A stretch of 20,967 nt of DNA from CAYHHI01 sp964356335 (GCA_964356335.1 CAYHHI010000055.1:1-20967); one strand, 5' to 3'. Shown: positions 1 to 7,905, counted from the stretch's first letter. Notes: generated from the letters alone by a model not told the origin. Program-made: numbers and translations.

Positions 1-86
1 GTGAGCCCCTCTATGAACCCGGGCAGTGTTCCAAGCCACTTGTAGATGTCCTCAGGCGTCGCCTTCCGCTTCTTGACGATCAACAA
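1..86 (-). CDS. Partial CDS, probable terminase large subunit N-terminus
   Basis: An open frame reads from a TTG codon (84-86) off the left edge of the window, giving 28 codons (begins MLIVKKRKATPEDIYKWLGT). A very good Shine-Dalgarno, AGGAGGTGAG (complement of 95-104), sits 8 nt upstream of this TTG and decides the start, even though it lies inside the preceding gene. The overlap of about 35 bp with the small-terminase-like gene and the gene order (methyltransferase, ParB, small terminase, this) suggest the large terminase subunit, the ATPase/nuclease that packages phage DNA. Too little sequence is present to see any terminase motif, so the product name is inferred from context alone. Confidence 0.5.
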   Translation of the reverse strand, partial: MLIVKKRKATPEDIYKWLGTLPGFIEGL

Positions 87-498
87 ACCGCTTCCTCACC
101 TCCTCTAGCAACGTGCCCTCGAGCGCACCTCCCTGGCCAGCAGCCCCTGCGTCTTCCCTCAGGTACTCCTCGAGCCTCACCAGGCGGTCGAGGTCCGCCA
201 TCGTCACCTTCACCTTGCCCTCTGCCACAGCCTTTGCCACTTGGAGGAGACCCATCTTGACGATCTTGCGGTTTCGGGCCATGCCTTCCACGTTCTCCTC
301 GAGACTCCGGTCCGCCATCGCTCGGGCAGCCTGGGCGTCTCGCTCGCGACACTTTTCCCTCCAACCGAACGCCTTGCCCCACATCTTGACTGTAGCAAGT
401 GAAACTCCGAACTCCTGCGCCACCAGCTTATAGCTCCTGGCTTCGCCGAGCCCGTAGTAGAACTCGAATGCCTTCTGCTGATGCTCCTGCTCCTTCAC
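52..498 (-). CDS. Terminase small subunit-like HTH protein
   Basis: This 148-residue protein starts at GTG (496-498), which overlaps the TGA of the ParB-like gene as GTGA, indicating translational coupling. Residues about 10-50 form a helix-turn-helix of the type seen in phage small terminases and terminase-associated proteins: a YYGLG segment, RSYKLVAQEFGVS, then TVKMWGKAFGW. The rest is charged and predicted helical. In phages, small terminases bind packaging sites and regulate the large subunit, whose probable start overlaps the end of this gene. The position directly before that frame supports the call. It could instead be another phage HTH regulator; no catalytic residues are expected or seen. 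Confidence 0.6.
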   Translation of the reverse strand: MKEQEHQQKAFEFYYGLGEARSYKLVAQEFGVSLATVKMWGKAFGWREKCRERDAQAARAMADRSLEENVEGMARNRKIVKMGLLQVAKAVAEGKVKVTMADLDRLVRLEEYLREDAGAAGQGGALEGTLLEEVRKRFVDRQEAEGDA

Positions 499-1127
499 TT
501 GTTAGTCACCTCGCCGACATACGCTCGCGCGATCTCGACCAGGGACTTGCCCCGTGTGAGGCCACCGTTGCGCTTGGAGGCCTCTTCAATCGCCCTCTCG
601 ACTGTTTCCACGTCCTCGACCACAAAGGAGAGGATGTGAGGCCTTTCTCGCTCCGCCTTGGCGACCTCAGCGTCGAGGTAGGCTTCCAGGCCATCCGGGA
701 TCTTCATCAGTTCGAGGGCGTCCTTGAGGTCTGCCTCGGTATAAGGGAGCTGAGATTCCAAGTCCTCGAGGGTCAGCTCCTGGCTCAAGTCGTGCACGAG
801 CTCAGATAGCAACGCCGATACGCTCTGGCCCTTCATCTCGTTGAGGTTTATGGAGAGTATCTTCGCCCGGCGATCATCCAGTTCGACCACGGCACAGGGG
901 ACGCTCTCGTATCCCATCTCCTTGGCAATCTTCCACCTGTGGAACCCGCCGAGGATCTCGTAGCCTTCGCCTTTCGGCCTTACCACGATAGGCTCCACCA
1001 GGCCCTCGCGTTTGATGTAGGCCTTAAGCTTGTGATACATCTCCTCGGACATGCGATTGGGGTTCCAGGGGTTGGGCTGCAGCTTCCCGACCTCTATCTC
1101 GACCAGTTCAAACGCCTTGCTCATCAT
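495..1127 (-). CDS. ParB-like nuclease-domain protein
   Basis: A ParB/Srx-fold domain covers residues about 8-100 (numbered from ATG 1127). It includes the LQPNPWNPN opening, EPIVVRP, and the phosphate-binding signature EILGGFHRWKIA (GGFHR at 60-64). The C-terminal half is acidic and helical, without an obvious second DNA-binding domain, as in phage ParB-like proteins that sit near methyltransferase and terminase genes. In those families the fold may bind CTP or act as a nuclease; which applies here cannot be told. A GAGG lies 5 and 8 nt upstream of the ATGs at 1127 and 1124; a GTG at 1133 overlaps the methyltransferase stop as GTGA and is a third possible start. The gene is coupled on both sides. 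Confidence 0.8.
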   Translation of the reverse strand: MMSKAFELVEIEVGKLQPNPWNPNRMSEEMYHKLKAYIKREGLVEPIVVRPKGEGYEILGGFHRWKIAKEMGYESVPCAVVELDDRRAKILSINLNEMKGQSVSALLSELVHDLSQELTLEDLESQLPYTEADLKDALELMKIPDGLEAYLDAEVAKAERERPHILSFVVEDVETVERAIEEASKRNGGLTRGKSLVEIARAYVGEVTNK

Positions 1128-1129
1128 CG

Positions 1130-2149
1130 TCACCTCGCAACTATCAAGAGTTCTCGGTTGGCGTTCCTGCGTTGCTCACCCATCAGGGAGGGCAGGTGGT
1201 TGTGAAGTATCTCCTCAGCATGGACGACCTGCCTGAACTTGCTCACGAGCCCCACCAGGTCACCGAGTCCCATCGTCGCGTTTCCATACGAGATGACCCA
1301 CAGGGGGAACCTCCCACTCCCATCAAAGAGCCTCTCCATGGCCTCCACCGCGCCTGCCTTGCTGAAGGCGCTCACGTCACCCCTCACCATCTTGCCCTCC
1401 AGGATGCAGTCTAAGGGCTTCAGTTGGCTCTCATACGCCAGCACGCCAGCGTAGGGCGGGTCCAAGTACAGGATGTCGCCCTCCACTCGATTCAGGAAAT
1501 CGAACACATCCAGCCGATACACTTCATTCCTCAGGCCATTGGAGAAGACTCCCGCATTTATGGCCTCCACGAGATTGTCAGCCAGGGCCTTCGGGTGACC
1601 AGTGACGTTCTTCCCGATCATCTGCCGAAGGTAGTTCGGGTTCACCTGCTCCCACTCTCCATCCTCTGCCTGCTGCATGATAGTCCTAGCCCCAAAGTCA
1701 CAGCCCATGGGGCGCACATGAAGGATATACCTGGTAAGCAGCAATAACAGTAGCCACCCCTTGACACCTTCGACCTGGCGCGCAACAGAAAACGCACCAT
1801 CAAGGAAGCGGGCATGCTTCGCGGTAAGAACGCCTCGGGAGAAGTTCTGCTCGATGAACCCAGGATTCCCCCCAGCTCCGGCAAAGAGCCTGGTCACGTC
1901 TGCCTCGCTCAAGGTCACGTGGTCGTTCTCTATGAGCGCCTTCCCAACGATGTAGCTCCTAAGGGCGATGTCATTACACAGCACCCGGTAGCCACGAGCT
2001 TTCCCAAAGAGCGATACCGAGCCACCACCCAGGAACGCATCCACGAGAACCGGAGCTTCCCCGGGTTTAGGCAGGTGCTTGAAGATCCTTCCCAAGAGCC
2101 TCCGCTTACCACCAATGTACGGAGGCAATGCCTTCAATCTCGTCCACAT
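1130..2149 (-). CDS. D12-class (Dam-like) DNA N6-adenine methyltransferase
   Basis: A 339-residue protein. The N-terminus has PPYIGGKRRLL, typical of the D12 family. The SAM-binding motif I is LVDAFLGGGS (about 35-44), and the catalytic DPPY is at about 230-233 within DILYLDPPYAG. Length is a little above a classic Dam protein, leaving room for an insert that carries target recognition. The enzyme transfers methyl from SAM to adenine N6 in a specific DNA sequence that cannot be read from the protein. Start: ATG 2149 is preceded by a GGAGGGGG stretch 9 nt upstream; an in-frame TTG at 2155 is less likely. No restriction partner adjoins it, so it is probably an orphan phage methyltransferase protecting phage DNA from host restriction. 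Confidence 0.88.
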   Translation of the reverse strand: MWTRLKALPPYIGGKRRLLGRIFKHLPKPGEAPVLVDAFLGGGSVSLFGKARGYRVLCNDIALRSYIVGKALIENDHVTLSEADVTRLFAGAGGNPGFIEQNFSRGVLTAKHARFLDGAFSVARQVEGVKGWLLLLLLTRYILHVRPMGCDFGARTIMQQAEDGEWEQVNPNYLRQMIGKNVTGHPKALADNLVEAINAGVFSNGLRNEVYRLDVFDFLNRVEGDILYLDPPYAGVLAYESQLKPLDCILEGKMVRGDVSAFSKAGAVEAMERLFDGSGRFPLWVISYGNATMGLGDLVGLVSKFRQVVHAEEILHNHLPSLMGEQRRNANRELLIVAR

Positions 2150-2265
2150 GCCCAACCACCCCCTCCCGACAACCAGAGAAACGGAGACGCCTCCCTAAGC
2201 GCCCAGCCAGCCGTGCCCCCCAGGTCCCTAACCCCGAGATAATAGAAACTCAGGTGTGGGGTAAC

Positions 2266-3930
2266 TCATGGAAGCGCTGCCTCCAGCTCAAACTCAAAGG
2301 AGTGTGTATTGCGCCTCTGACATCTGGGTGAGAGAGTCGCAGTACTGCCTGCCGCCAGGTCCGGGTGTGTATCGCCGCCAGCAGGGATGATACCCTTGAT
2401 TCGCACTGTGCTGCCCTGTAGATAGGCTCTATTGACGAGCAGGTTAAGGACCTGGCTCTTGCCCTCGAAATCACAGGACAGGCTATCCAGACGCTTTCTT
2501 ACAGTCTCGCAGTAGTAAGCTGCGTCATCTTTGTCGAAGCCGGCAGCCGCATTCCCATCTAACTTAGCTGCGATGGACTGCTTCTCCTCGCTCAAGCGTG
2601 CCCTCTTGTCATTAACCTTTGCAATTTGGTCCCTCAGCTGGTCCTTGGAGATGATCTCCTCGCGGTAGGCATCAAGCAGTCTATCCTCTTCCATCTCGGC
2701 AGCTGCCAAGCTCTTGTCTGTGCGCTCAAGATCTGTCCTGAGAGCCACCTGACCTGCCCTAGCCCTGTCCTTGAGCTTCCCGATCTGACTGACTATCAGC
2801 TCTGGCTTAGCAATCGCCTCGCAGACTTTCTCCCATACAGCCTTCTCTACCCGTTCCGCCTTGACTGACCTACCCCGACACTCCCTTTCAAAAGGGAACG
2901 TGCGGCTGCGGTTGCCACACTGGTAGAAGAGCTTCCCACGCGAGGCCGCCCCATACATCGGTGAGCCGCACTCACCACACTTCAGTAGTCCCCGCAGCAG
3001 ATAGTCGTGTTTGACATTCCGGTGTGATCGTTCCGCGTTTATCTTGAGCTGCCTCTGAGCCAACTCAAAGGTCTTCCGATCCAGTATCTCGAGCGACTTG
3101 GGCAGCGGAATCGGCGTCCACTGGTCCCTCGGTCTCAGCCGCTTGCTCGTATTCTTGGCTCTCCTGTATACGGCGCTGGTCCTGCGCCTCTTAGGCTCCG
3201 TGCTGGCAAACTTGCCATAGTAGGTGGTGCCGACATAGGTCTCGTTTCTGACAATTCGATGGATAGTGCCCGGCCTCCAGCACTTGCCCTTCCGAGGGCT
3301 GATACCCCGTCGTACCAATTCCTTCGTTATTCCCCTCACGGATAACCCATCATAAACGAGCATCCTGAATATGAGCTTTACAACCCTTGCCTCTTCAGGC
3401 ACCACCTCATAATGGCCATGCTCCTTCTTGTTTCTGTCCCCGAGTACGTACTTGTATCCGTATGGTGCCCATCCTCCGATCACGAAGCCACTCTGAGCCT
3501 TGTGGAGCCTGCCCCGTCTTGTTCTCTCGAGTATCTTGGCCTTCTCATACTCGGCAATCACGCCCTGGACATTCTCCAAGAGCTTATCCTCAGGGGTGTC
3601 CTTGCTCTCCGGCCGGTTGAGGTACTTGATCTTGATTCCAGCTTTGGTCAGTTCTTCTTTCAGCAAACTTAGGTGGATGAAGTTTCTTGAGAGCCGATCC
3701 GGCGAATGCACCAAGACAGTGTCGAAGAGACTCTTCTTGGCATCGTCCCTCAGGCGGTCGAGCCCGGGCCTAGCCAAGAGCTCCCCCGTGTAGCCATCGT
3801 CGGCATACTCGACGCAGCCAGCTGAGCCGTTTCCTCCCGCGAACTCGCGCAGGGCCACCAGCTGCGACTGGATCGTCTCCTGCTTCTCCTGTTTCTCGGT
3901 GCTCACCCTGGCGTAGATCACGGGCTTCAT
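2266..3930 (-). CDS. Large serine recombinase
   Basis: A 554-residue serine site-specific recombinase. The N-terminal resolvase domain has YARVSTEKQ with nucleophile Ser10, then DDGYTGELLARPGLDRL and VHSPDRLSRN. A recombinase domain follows (GGWAPYGYKYV region), then a zinc ribbon (Cys318, Cys321, Cys338, Cys351) and a charged coiled-coil stretch, the order of phiC31-like large serine integrases. Such enzymes cut and rejoin attachment sites via a phosphoserine link. ATG 3930 is chosen because GGAAGGA lies 8 nt upstream and conserved sequence begins at once; an in-frame ATG at 3987 would add 19 residues of unconvincing sequence. The C-terminus is followed by about 115 bp without a gene. No frameshift or missing catalytic residue is seen. 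Its position inside the phage-like gene run is unusual for an integrated prophage. Confidence 0.92.
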   Translation of the reverse strand: MKPVIYARVSTEKQEKQETIQSQLVALREFAGGNGSAGCVEYADDGYTGELLARPGLDRLRDDAKKSLFDTVLVHSPDRLSRNFIHLSLLKEELTKAGIKIKYLNRPESKDTPEDKLLENVQGVIAEYEKAKILERTRRGRLHKAQSGFVIGGWAPYGYKYVLGDRNKKEHGHYEVVPEEARVVKLIFRMLVYDGLSVRGITKELVRRGISPRKGKCWRPGTIHRIVRNETYVGTTYYGKFASTEPKRRRTSAVYRRAKNTSKRLRPRDQWTPIPLPKSLEILDRKTFELAQRQLKINAERSHRNVKHDYLLRGLLKCGECGSPMYGAASRGKLFYQCGNRSRTFPFERECRGRSVKAERVEKAVWEKVCEAIAKPELIVSQIGKLKDRARAGQVALRTDLERTDKSLAAAEMEEDRLLDAYREEIISKDQLRDQIAKVNDKRARLSEEKQSIAAKLDGNAAAGFDKDDAAYYCETVRKRLDSLSCDFEGKSQVLNLLVNRAYLQGSTVRIKGIIPAGGDTHPDLAAGSTATLSPRCQRRNTHSFEFELEAALP

Positions 3931-3988
3931 CTGGCGCGTCCTTCCATTGCCATGGAACATACACGGATACCCCGCAGAACATAGCAAG

Positions 3989-4144
3989 TCAATTCTGGCC
4001 CCCCTGGTCGATTTCTGAGGCTTCCGGGAGGCCCAGCAGAAGCTCGTACACCTTCAAGAGCCTGTCCTCGCCGTCGTCAGTCGGATCGTAGTCCCACCTA
4101 ACGTCATAGGCAGGCTCAGCCAATCCCGACTGCCTCTTTCCCAT
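3989..4144 (-). CDS. Small acidic protein upstream of the recombinase (51 aa)
   Basis: A short frame of 51 codons, MGKRQSGLAEPAYDVRWDYD at the start, ends 58 bp before the recombinase start. Internal sequence such as DGEDRLLKVYELLLGLP looks like a real amphipathic helix. GAGGG lies about 9 nt before ATG 4144; an in-frame ATG at 4153 would add three residues. It fills an otherwise empty gap between the replication gene and the recombinase in the same direction, as is common for small phage proteins. I do not recognise the family. A recombination directionality factor would be tempting from its position, but nothing in the sequence shows that. Confidence 0.55.
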   Translation of the reverse strand: MGKRQSGLAEPAYDVRWDYDPTDDGEDRLLKVYELLLGLPEASEIDQGGQN

Positions 4145-4212
4145 CCCCACCATCCCTCATTCTATTGCCCACCGCACGCCCTGTTGGTAGCAGGATCGCT
4201 GCAGCGTCGTGG

Positions 4213-5172
4213 TCAGGAGCCGGCTTCTCCTTCCCGCTCTATTCCCTTGTTTCCAATCTGGTCCACGAAGTGCTTTGCCTCCGGACTGAGTGCCGCTTCT
4301 CGTTCCTGCGCTTCCTTCTCCGCCCTATCAAGAATCGCTTTCTCCTGGGCTTCAATCTGTTCTCTGGTCCGCTGTGTATGCACACCACAGGACAATCGCG
4401 TTTCCCATGCCTTCACCCAGTTCGTATCGTTCTTCAGGAACCAGTCAACCGTGGCGCGCCACTTCCGGTCGTTCTCGCCCAGGTACCAGGGGTCCTGAGC
4501 AAGAGCCTCAACCGCCTCCTTCCAAGAGTCGCGGAATTCAGCAAGCCGCATTCGAAGGGTCAGCTTTCTCCGCCGCTCTGGGGTCATGCCCTTTATGAGT
4601 GGGAGGGTCTTGGTCGAGTTCCAGAAGGCGGCAAAGGCAGCAGAGTCTACGCTAGTAGACTCACTATGTATTTTCTCAATCTCATTCTTAATCTCATTCT
4701 TAGTCTCACTCTTACTCTGTGGCGGAGGCATATCCAAAGGGTCGCTTGGAGGGTTATCCAAAGGCCCGTTGGAGGCATATCCAACTTCCAGGTCCTTGCC
4801 AGTCTTGCCCTTACGATATCTTTGATACTCTGTCTGGTACTTCTTCCAGTTGCGGATACGGAGCCTGATGGTCTTCGGTGGGAAGGGCTCGTTCTTAGGT
4901 AAGAGCGAGACCTTTTTCACCTCCAATAGACGTCTGATCGCGGGCAATATCAGGTCAGGATCCACGTTGAGCAGCTGCGCCAGATGCTCCACCGTGTACC
5001 CCGTACCCTTCCGCAGATCAACAATGCCTTCCCTTGGCCCACGGCCTGCAAGCACCAGGAGCGAGAACCAGACGCCGCGCTGGGCTGCATCAAGCTCTTG
5101 GAACGTAGTTCCGCTCATCGTCTCTTCAGTCCAGATTCGAATCCACTTCACACTGCTCACCACGCTTTCCAC
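4213..5172 (-). CDS. Phage replisome organizer / replication initiation-like protein
   Basis: A 319-residue protein. Residues about 10-110 form a winged-helix N-terminal domain: WIRIWTEETMSGTTFQELDA, RGVWFSLLVLAGRG, and YTVEHLAQLLNVDPDLILPA, as in phage replisome organizers and DnaD/lambda-O-like initiators. A low-complexity linker (about 125-175) is rich in Pro, Lys and Glu. The C-terminal domain has AFWNSTKTLPLI and WLKN-like WRATVDWFLKNDTNWVKAWE, typical of this family. These proteins bind the phage origin and recruit host helicase. The start is uncertain: GTG at 5172, 5163 and 5160 are all possible with only weak upstream purine stretches. The linker DNA carries iteron-like repeats (separate entry). 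Confidence 0.72.
   Translation of the reverse strand: MESVVSSVKWIRIWTEETMSGTTFQELDAAQRGVWFSLLVLAGRGPREGIVDLRKGTGYTVEHLAQLLNVDPDLILPAIRRLLEVKKVSLLPKNEPFPPKTIRLRIRNWKKYQTEYQRYRKGKTGKDLEVGYASNGPLDNPPSDPLDMPPPQSKSETKNEIKNEIEKIHSESTSVDSAAFAAFWNSTKTLPLIKGMTPERRRKLTLRMRLAEFRDSWKEAVEALAQDPWYLGENDRKWRATVDWFLKNDTNWVKAWETRLSCGVHTQRTREQIEAQEKAILDRAEKEAQEREAALSPEAKHFVDQIGNKGIEREGEAGS
4643..4785. repeat. Iteron cluster with AT-rich repeats, candidate phage replication origin
   Basis: Inside the replication gene, on the plus strand, GGAGGCATATCCAAAGG or a close variant occurs at 4724-4740, 4748-4764 and 4771-4785 (the last conserved only in its first 14 bases). The spacings of 24 and 23 bp put the third copy in a different reading frame, so similarity is kept in DNA rather than in protein. 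Next to it are three 12-bp tandem units (ATCTCATTCTTA, twice exact, then GTCTCACTCTTA) at 4679-4714 in an AT-rich stretch. Beyond these is an inverted repeat GAGTCTAC-gcta-GTAGACTC at 4643-4662. Iterons plus an AT-rich region inside the initiator gene is the lambda-O style origin layout; function is inferred. Confidence 0.5.
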
Positions 5173-5220
5173 TCTCTGGCGTCCACCCCTGGTCCCTCCA
5201 GGCCGTTCATCAACAGAAAG

Positions 5221-5248
5221 CCCGGGAAGCCGTATTCATCTTCCCGGG
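5221..5248 (-). terminator. Perfect 9-bp hairpin, possible terminator
   Basis: CCCGGGAAG (5221-5229) and CTTCCCGGG (5240-5248) form a perfect 9-bp stem with a 10-nt loop, between the 342-residue gene and the replication gene. Read on the minus strand, the stem is followed by CTTTCTGTT, a modest T-rich run. It is plausibly an intrinsic terminator or attenuator after the 342-residue gene, though the T tract is weak. Confidence 0.45.
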
Positions 5249-5312
5249 ACTTATGGTACGAACGAGTCTGCTATTTACCTAAGGACGAAACCTCCCAATT
5301 TCTGGCCGGGTT

Positions 5313-6341
5313 TCATCCGGTAGTACCTGGTGGGTGAGAAGCGCTTGTTATGGACGGCACGACCATCCCGTCCCTACCAAACATGGCATGCCAGCCGCGC
5401 GCGGATTGCTCTGCCTTGTACCATGCCTCCTTATCTCTCCGAATCCTTTCTATCCGCTTTCTAATTGTGCTGGCGTAGATCTCTCTGTAGTCGTGCCGTA
5501 AGTTCCGGTACTCGGTCGACGCCCGCCTCCCCTCTCCAGGAATAGCCCTGCTGAACTCCTTAACCCCGGCAGCCCCCAGGAGTCTGGCTATCGATACCCA
5601 GTGTGGTCTGCGGGTGGTGAGCATCAAATACGAGTAGAGCGCCGCCGCGCACGCGCCCCAGTCCTCCTCCACGGGCCTACCACCCATGGGACTTCCCGTC
5701 TTCACCAAACGCGGGAACTTTCCGGGGGCGCTAGGCACTAGCCCCCACCCGGGTTGATCTAGGCCGAGCTCACGAATCGTGCTTAGGAGCTTCCGTACCG
5801 ATGATCCAGCTTGAAGTACCTGTTTCGATAACGGTATTAGGTCGTTCTTCTCACAATCAGGATTCATGTCCACCGCAAGACGCACCCACTCATTTGATGC
5901 CAGCAGCGACAGGGATTTCTCCGCCTTACCGAGGACCTTCATGAGCCAGCTCCAGTATGCAGGAGACAGCAGCTGTCTGCGGTCAGCATCACTGTTCCTG
6001 GCCAGATCCCTCCAGACGTCGCACCACCACCACAGGCGACCGTCAACGATCCACACCAAGACAAAGGGATTCGCTCCCTTTCCGCACAGGAATTCTAGGT
6101 CGCCCTTGGCCTCGCGGGCAAAGCGCCTGAACTTGGGCTGAACTTTGCTAACGAACCGGTCCACCCTCTTGGGCAGGCTCTTCCTCCATCGCCGAAGGGA
6201 TGCCTCCACCAGCTTACGACAAGCAGGGCCATCCATCGGGGAACTCCTGACCTCCTCTCCCAGACCCAGAAGCGCCATCAGCAAAGCATCAGCAGATATA
6301 GACGGGGCCTGGGGCGGGACAACAGGCGCATCATCACTCAT
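5313..6341 (-). CDS. Hypothetical protein (342 aa)
   Basis: Start ATG 6341 has AGGAGG 5 nt upstream, so the gene is well supported. I do not recognise the family. The protein has a short Pro-rich N-terminus, then mostly helical basic sequence. There is a Trp-rich patch (VDGRLWWWCDVWRDLARN, about 100-117), a segment YLMLTTRRPHWVSIARLLGA (about 245) that could be a helix-turn-helix-like or packing element, and a basic C-terminal helix RKRIERIRRDKEAW. No transmembrane segments, signal peptide or obvious catalytic motif are seen. It lies directly upstream of the replication gene, separated by a terminator-like hairpin, and downstream of a 14-bp palindrome that could be its operator. A phage early or regulatory role is only a guess. 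Confidence 0.65.
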   Translation of the reverse strand: MSDDAPVVPPQAPSISADALLMALLGLGEEVRSSPMDGPACRKLVEASLRRWRKSLPKRVDRFVSKVQPKFRRFAREAKGDLEFLCGKGANPFVLVWIVDGRLWWWCDVWRDLARNSDADRRQLLSPAYWSWLMKVLGKAEKSLSLLASNEWVRLAVDMNPDCEKNDLIPLSKQVLQAGSSVRKLLSTIRELGLDQPGWGLVPSAPGKFPRLVKTGSPMGGRPVEEDWGACAAALYSYLMLTTRRPHWVSIARLLGAAGVKEFSRAIPGEGRRASTEYRNLRHDYREIYASTIRKRIERIRRDKEAWYKAEQSARGWHAMFGRDGMVVPSITSASHPPGTTG

Positions 6342-6393
6342 GCCGTCCTCCTATCCCCACCATTTCGCACGGGGATTCTGCCACAAAGATCCG

Positions 6394-6407
6394 GTGCACG
6401 CGTGCAC
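6394..6407. promoter_or_regulatory. Perfect 14-bp palindrome, possible operator
   Basis: GTGCACGCGTGCAC is a perfect palindrome in the gap of about 70 bp between the HEPN-type gene and the start of the 342-residue gene. The half-site GGTGCACGCG (6393-6402) recurs at 6452-6461 inside the end of the HEPN-type gene. It could be a repressor operator for the downstream minus-strand gene. No clear -10/-35 pair is visible beside it. Confidence 0.3.
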
Positions 6408-6411
6408 GCTA

Positions 6412-7824
6412 CTAGTCGCCACCCGTAAGCCAGCGCCTCTTGAACGCGTCTGGTGCACGCGAGAGATCACGCCAATCGAGCATCCTTAGCAGCAACCTCT
6501 GCACAAGGGCCTCCAACCTCGCGGTCTCTTTGGCCAGCGTCTCAATGTTGATCGGCGTCGAGGAATGAAAGAGCACATTCCTAGTGCCTACAAGATCGAG
6601 GTTTGAGCCGGATGGGTAGAGATCTTGCCACTCCACACCGTAATCTGAGAATAGACGCAGAAGCACGTCGCGCAGAGGCTTGCGATTCAATTCAGGGATC
6701 CTCCCTTTCAGGGTGGTGCGCGCCTCCTCTGAATCAACCATGCAATCAATGGCACCAGCGATCTCGGTCCTGAGGCTATCGAATTGATCCTTCGTCACAT
6801 TCCTGCCACCGCCCTGTTTCCTAGCGTGAATGTCCTTAATCTTCTCAAGCGATAAGAATAGGGACGCAAACCTGTCCTCAAGATACTCGGCCTCGCAACC
6901 TGACACGAAGTAGACGATCGGCATCCACAAATCCGAGTCCATAAGCGCGAGATTCCGGAAGCGGCGGAATCCGTTTTCCAAAAGTGTCCTCACCTCCGTC
7001 GGCGCGACTGGTGAGCTGTCGATCTCCACCTCTTCGGTCGTGCATCTGTGGACAACTCTGTAGAAGCTCTTCGTTTCGGTCCCGTTCCAGAACTCATAAC
7101 GGAACCACCTGACCCATCGTCTGGAAAGGAATGATACAAGTAGAGTGAGGTGATCCAGGACGAACCTTGCTGACTGGATGAACTCGGGGTCCGGCAGATC
7201 CTCTCGCTTAGCGGTGGTTCTGACATGAACAGCGAGCACCCTTGCGGTTGCTTCCTGTGCTTCATCGGTCGCCTGCTCGAAGAAGAACCAAGGTTTCACC
7301 TCGACGCCGAGTGGTTGACCAGTCTCGAGATTCAGTGTGGAGTTCAGGATCTCGCTGTCGACCTGGCCGTTCGGATGCATAGTTCTCATGCTCTTCACCT
7401 GCCAGAAAGCCCGAGGTCCCGTCACGAAGAAGATGATGTTGCGTTCATCTGTGTCATCTGGGCCGTATTGCTCTGAAACCTCCAGGCTGCGTATGCTGAG
7501 ATCGCTCACCGGATAGATCATGCTCTCATCGCCGAGATACCGCGTGGAAACGCCGGGAAGCCAGAGATTGTCACTTTCAACTTTTACCCGGCTACTGGCT
7601 GGCTCCGACGACAATGAGAATGTCAGCCCAGGATGATCGAGAAGATCGAGCAGATCCTTCGACACCAGGTGGGACCCCAGAATCCTTCCAGTGATGTCAT
7701 TGGCCTCGACTAGCGAGTATTGCACCACCATCTGCAAGTTGCCAACGCTCATGCCGGGTTTAGACAGACGGCCGAGAAACTCGATGCGCTTGTGAAAAGG
7801 CTGCTTGGGGAGAAGATCTTCCAT
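6412..7824 (-). CDS. HEPN-type (ApeA-like) putative defence protein (470 aa)
   Basis: A soluble 470-residue protein. The N-terminal half (about 1-230) is beta-rich with FEFLGRL-like and YLGDESMIYPVSD segments. The C-terminal half is helical and contains LVGTRNVLFHSSTPI, in which Arg415-Asn416-x3-His420 matches the R-N-x3-H catalytic signature of HEPN ribonucleases. The architecture (N-terminal sensor-like domain plus C-terminal helical HEPN domain) resembles ApeA/Abi-type proteins, which are thought to degrade RNA on phage infection. Start ATG 7824 has GGAAGAGG close upstream, and a promoter is visible at 7876-7905. Its neighbour on the 5' side is a restriction enzyme module. RNase activity and the defence role are inferred from the motif and context; the N-terminal domain is not assigned. 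Confidence 0.55.
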   Translation of the reverse strand: MEDLLPKQPFHKRIEFLGRLSKPGMSVGNLQMVVQYSLVEANDITGRILGSHLVSKDLLDLLDHPGLTFSLSSEPASSRVKVESDNLWLPGVSTRYLGDESMIYPVSDLSIRSLEVSEQYGPDDTDERNIIFFVTGPRAFWQVKSMRTMHPNGQVDSEILNSTLNLETGQPLGVEVKPWFFFEQATDEAQEATARVLAVHVRTTAKREDLPDPEFIQSARFVLDHLTLLVSFLSRRWVRWFRYEFWNGTETKSFYRVVHRCTTEEVEIDSSPVAPTEVRTLLENGFRRFRNLALMDSDLWMPIVYFVSGCEAEYLEDRFASLFLSLEKIKDIHARKQGGGRNVTKDQFDSLRTEIAGAIDCMVDSEEARTTLKGRIPELNRKPLRDVLLRLFSDYGVEWQDLYPSGSNLDLVGTRNVLFHSSTPINIETLAKETARLEALVQRLLLRMLDWRDLSRAPDAFKRRWLTGGD

Positions 7825-7875
7825 CTTGCCTCTTCCGTGGAACGGAGTGACGCAATGAAACTAATCGACTCCTTC

Positions 7876-7905
7876 AGTATAAGTTAAACTGGCGGTTCTA
7901 TTCAA
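7876..7905 (-). promoter_or_regulatory. Promoter for the HEPN-type gene
   Basis: On the minus strand, a -35 TTGAAT (7900-7905) and a -10 TATACT (7876-7881, 5 of 6 to consensus) are 18 bp apart, placing a transcription start near 7869, about 45 nt before ATG 7824. Being monocistronic from here would let the gene be expressed independently of the upstream 180-residue gene. Confidence 0.5.

Noticed and set aside
4165..4902. A 245-codon plus-strand frame opposite the replication gene
   Set aside because: It lies antisense to the recognisable winged-helix protein, and its low-complexity leucine stretch is the AT-rich tandem repeat read backwards.
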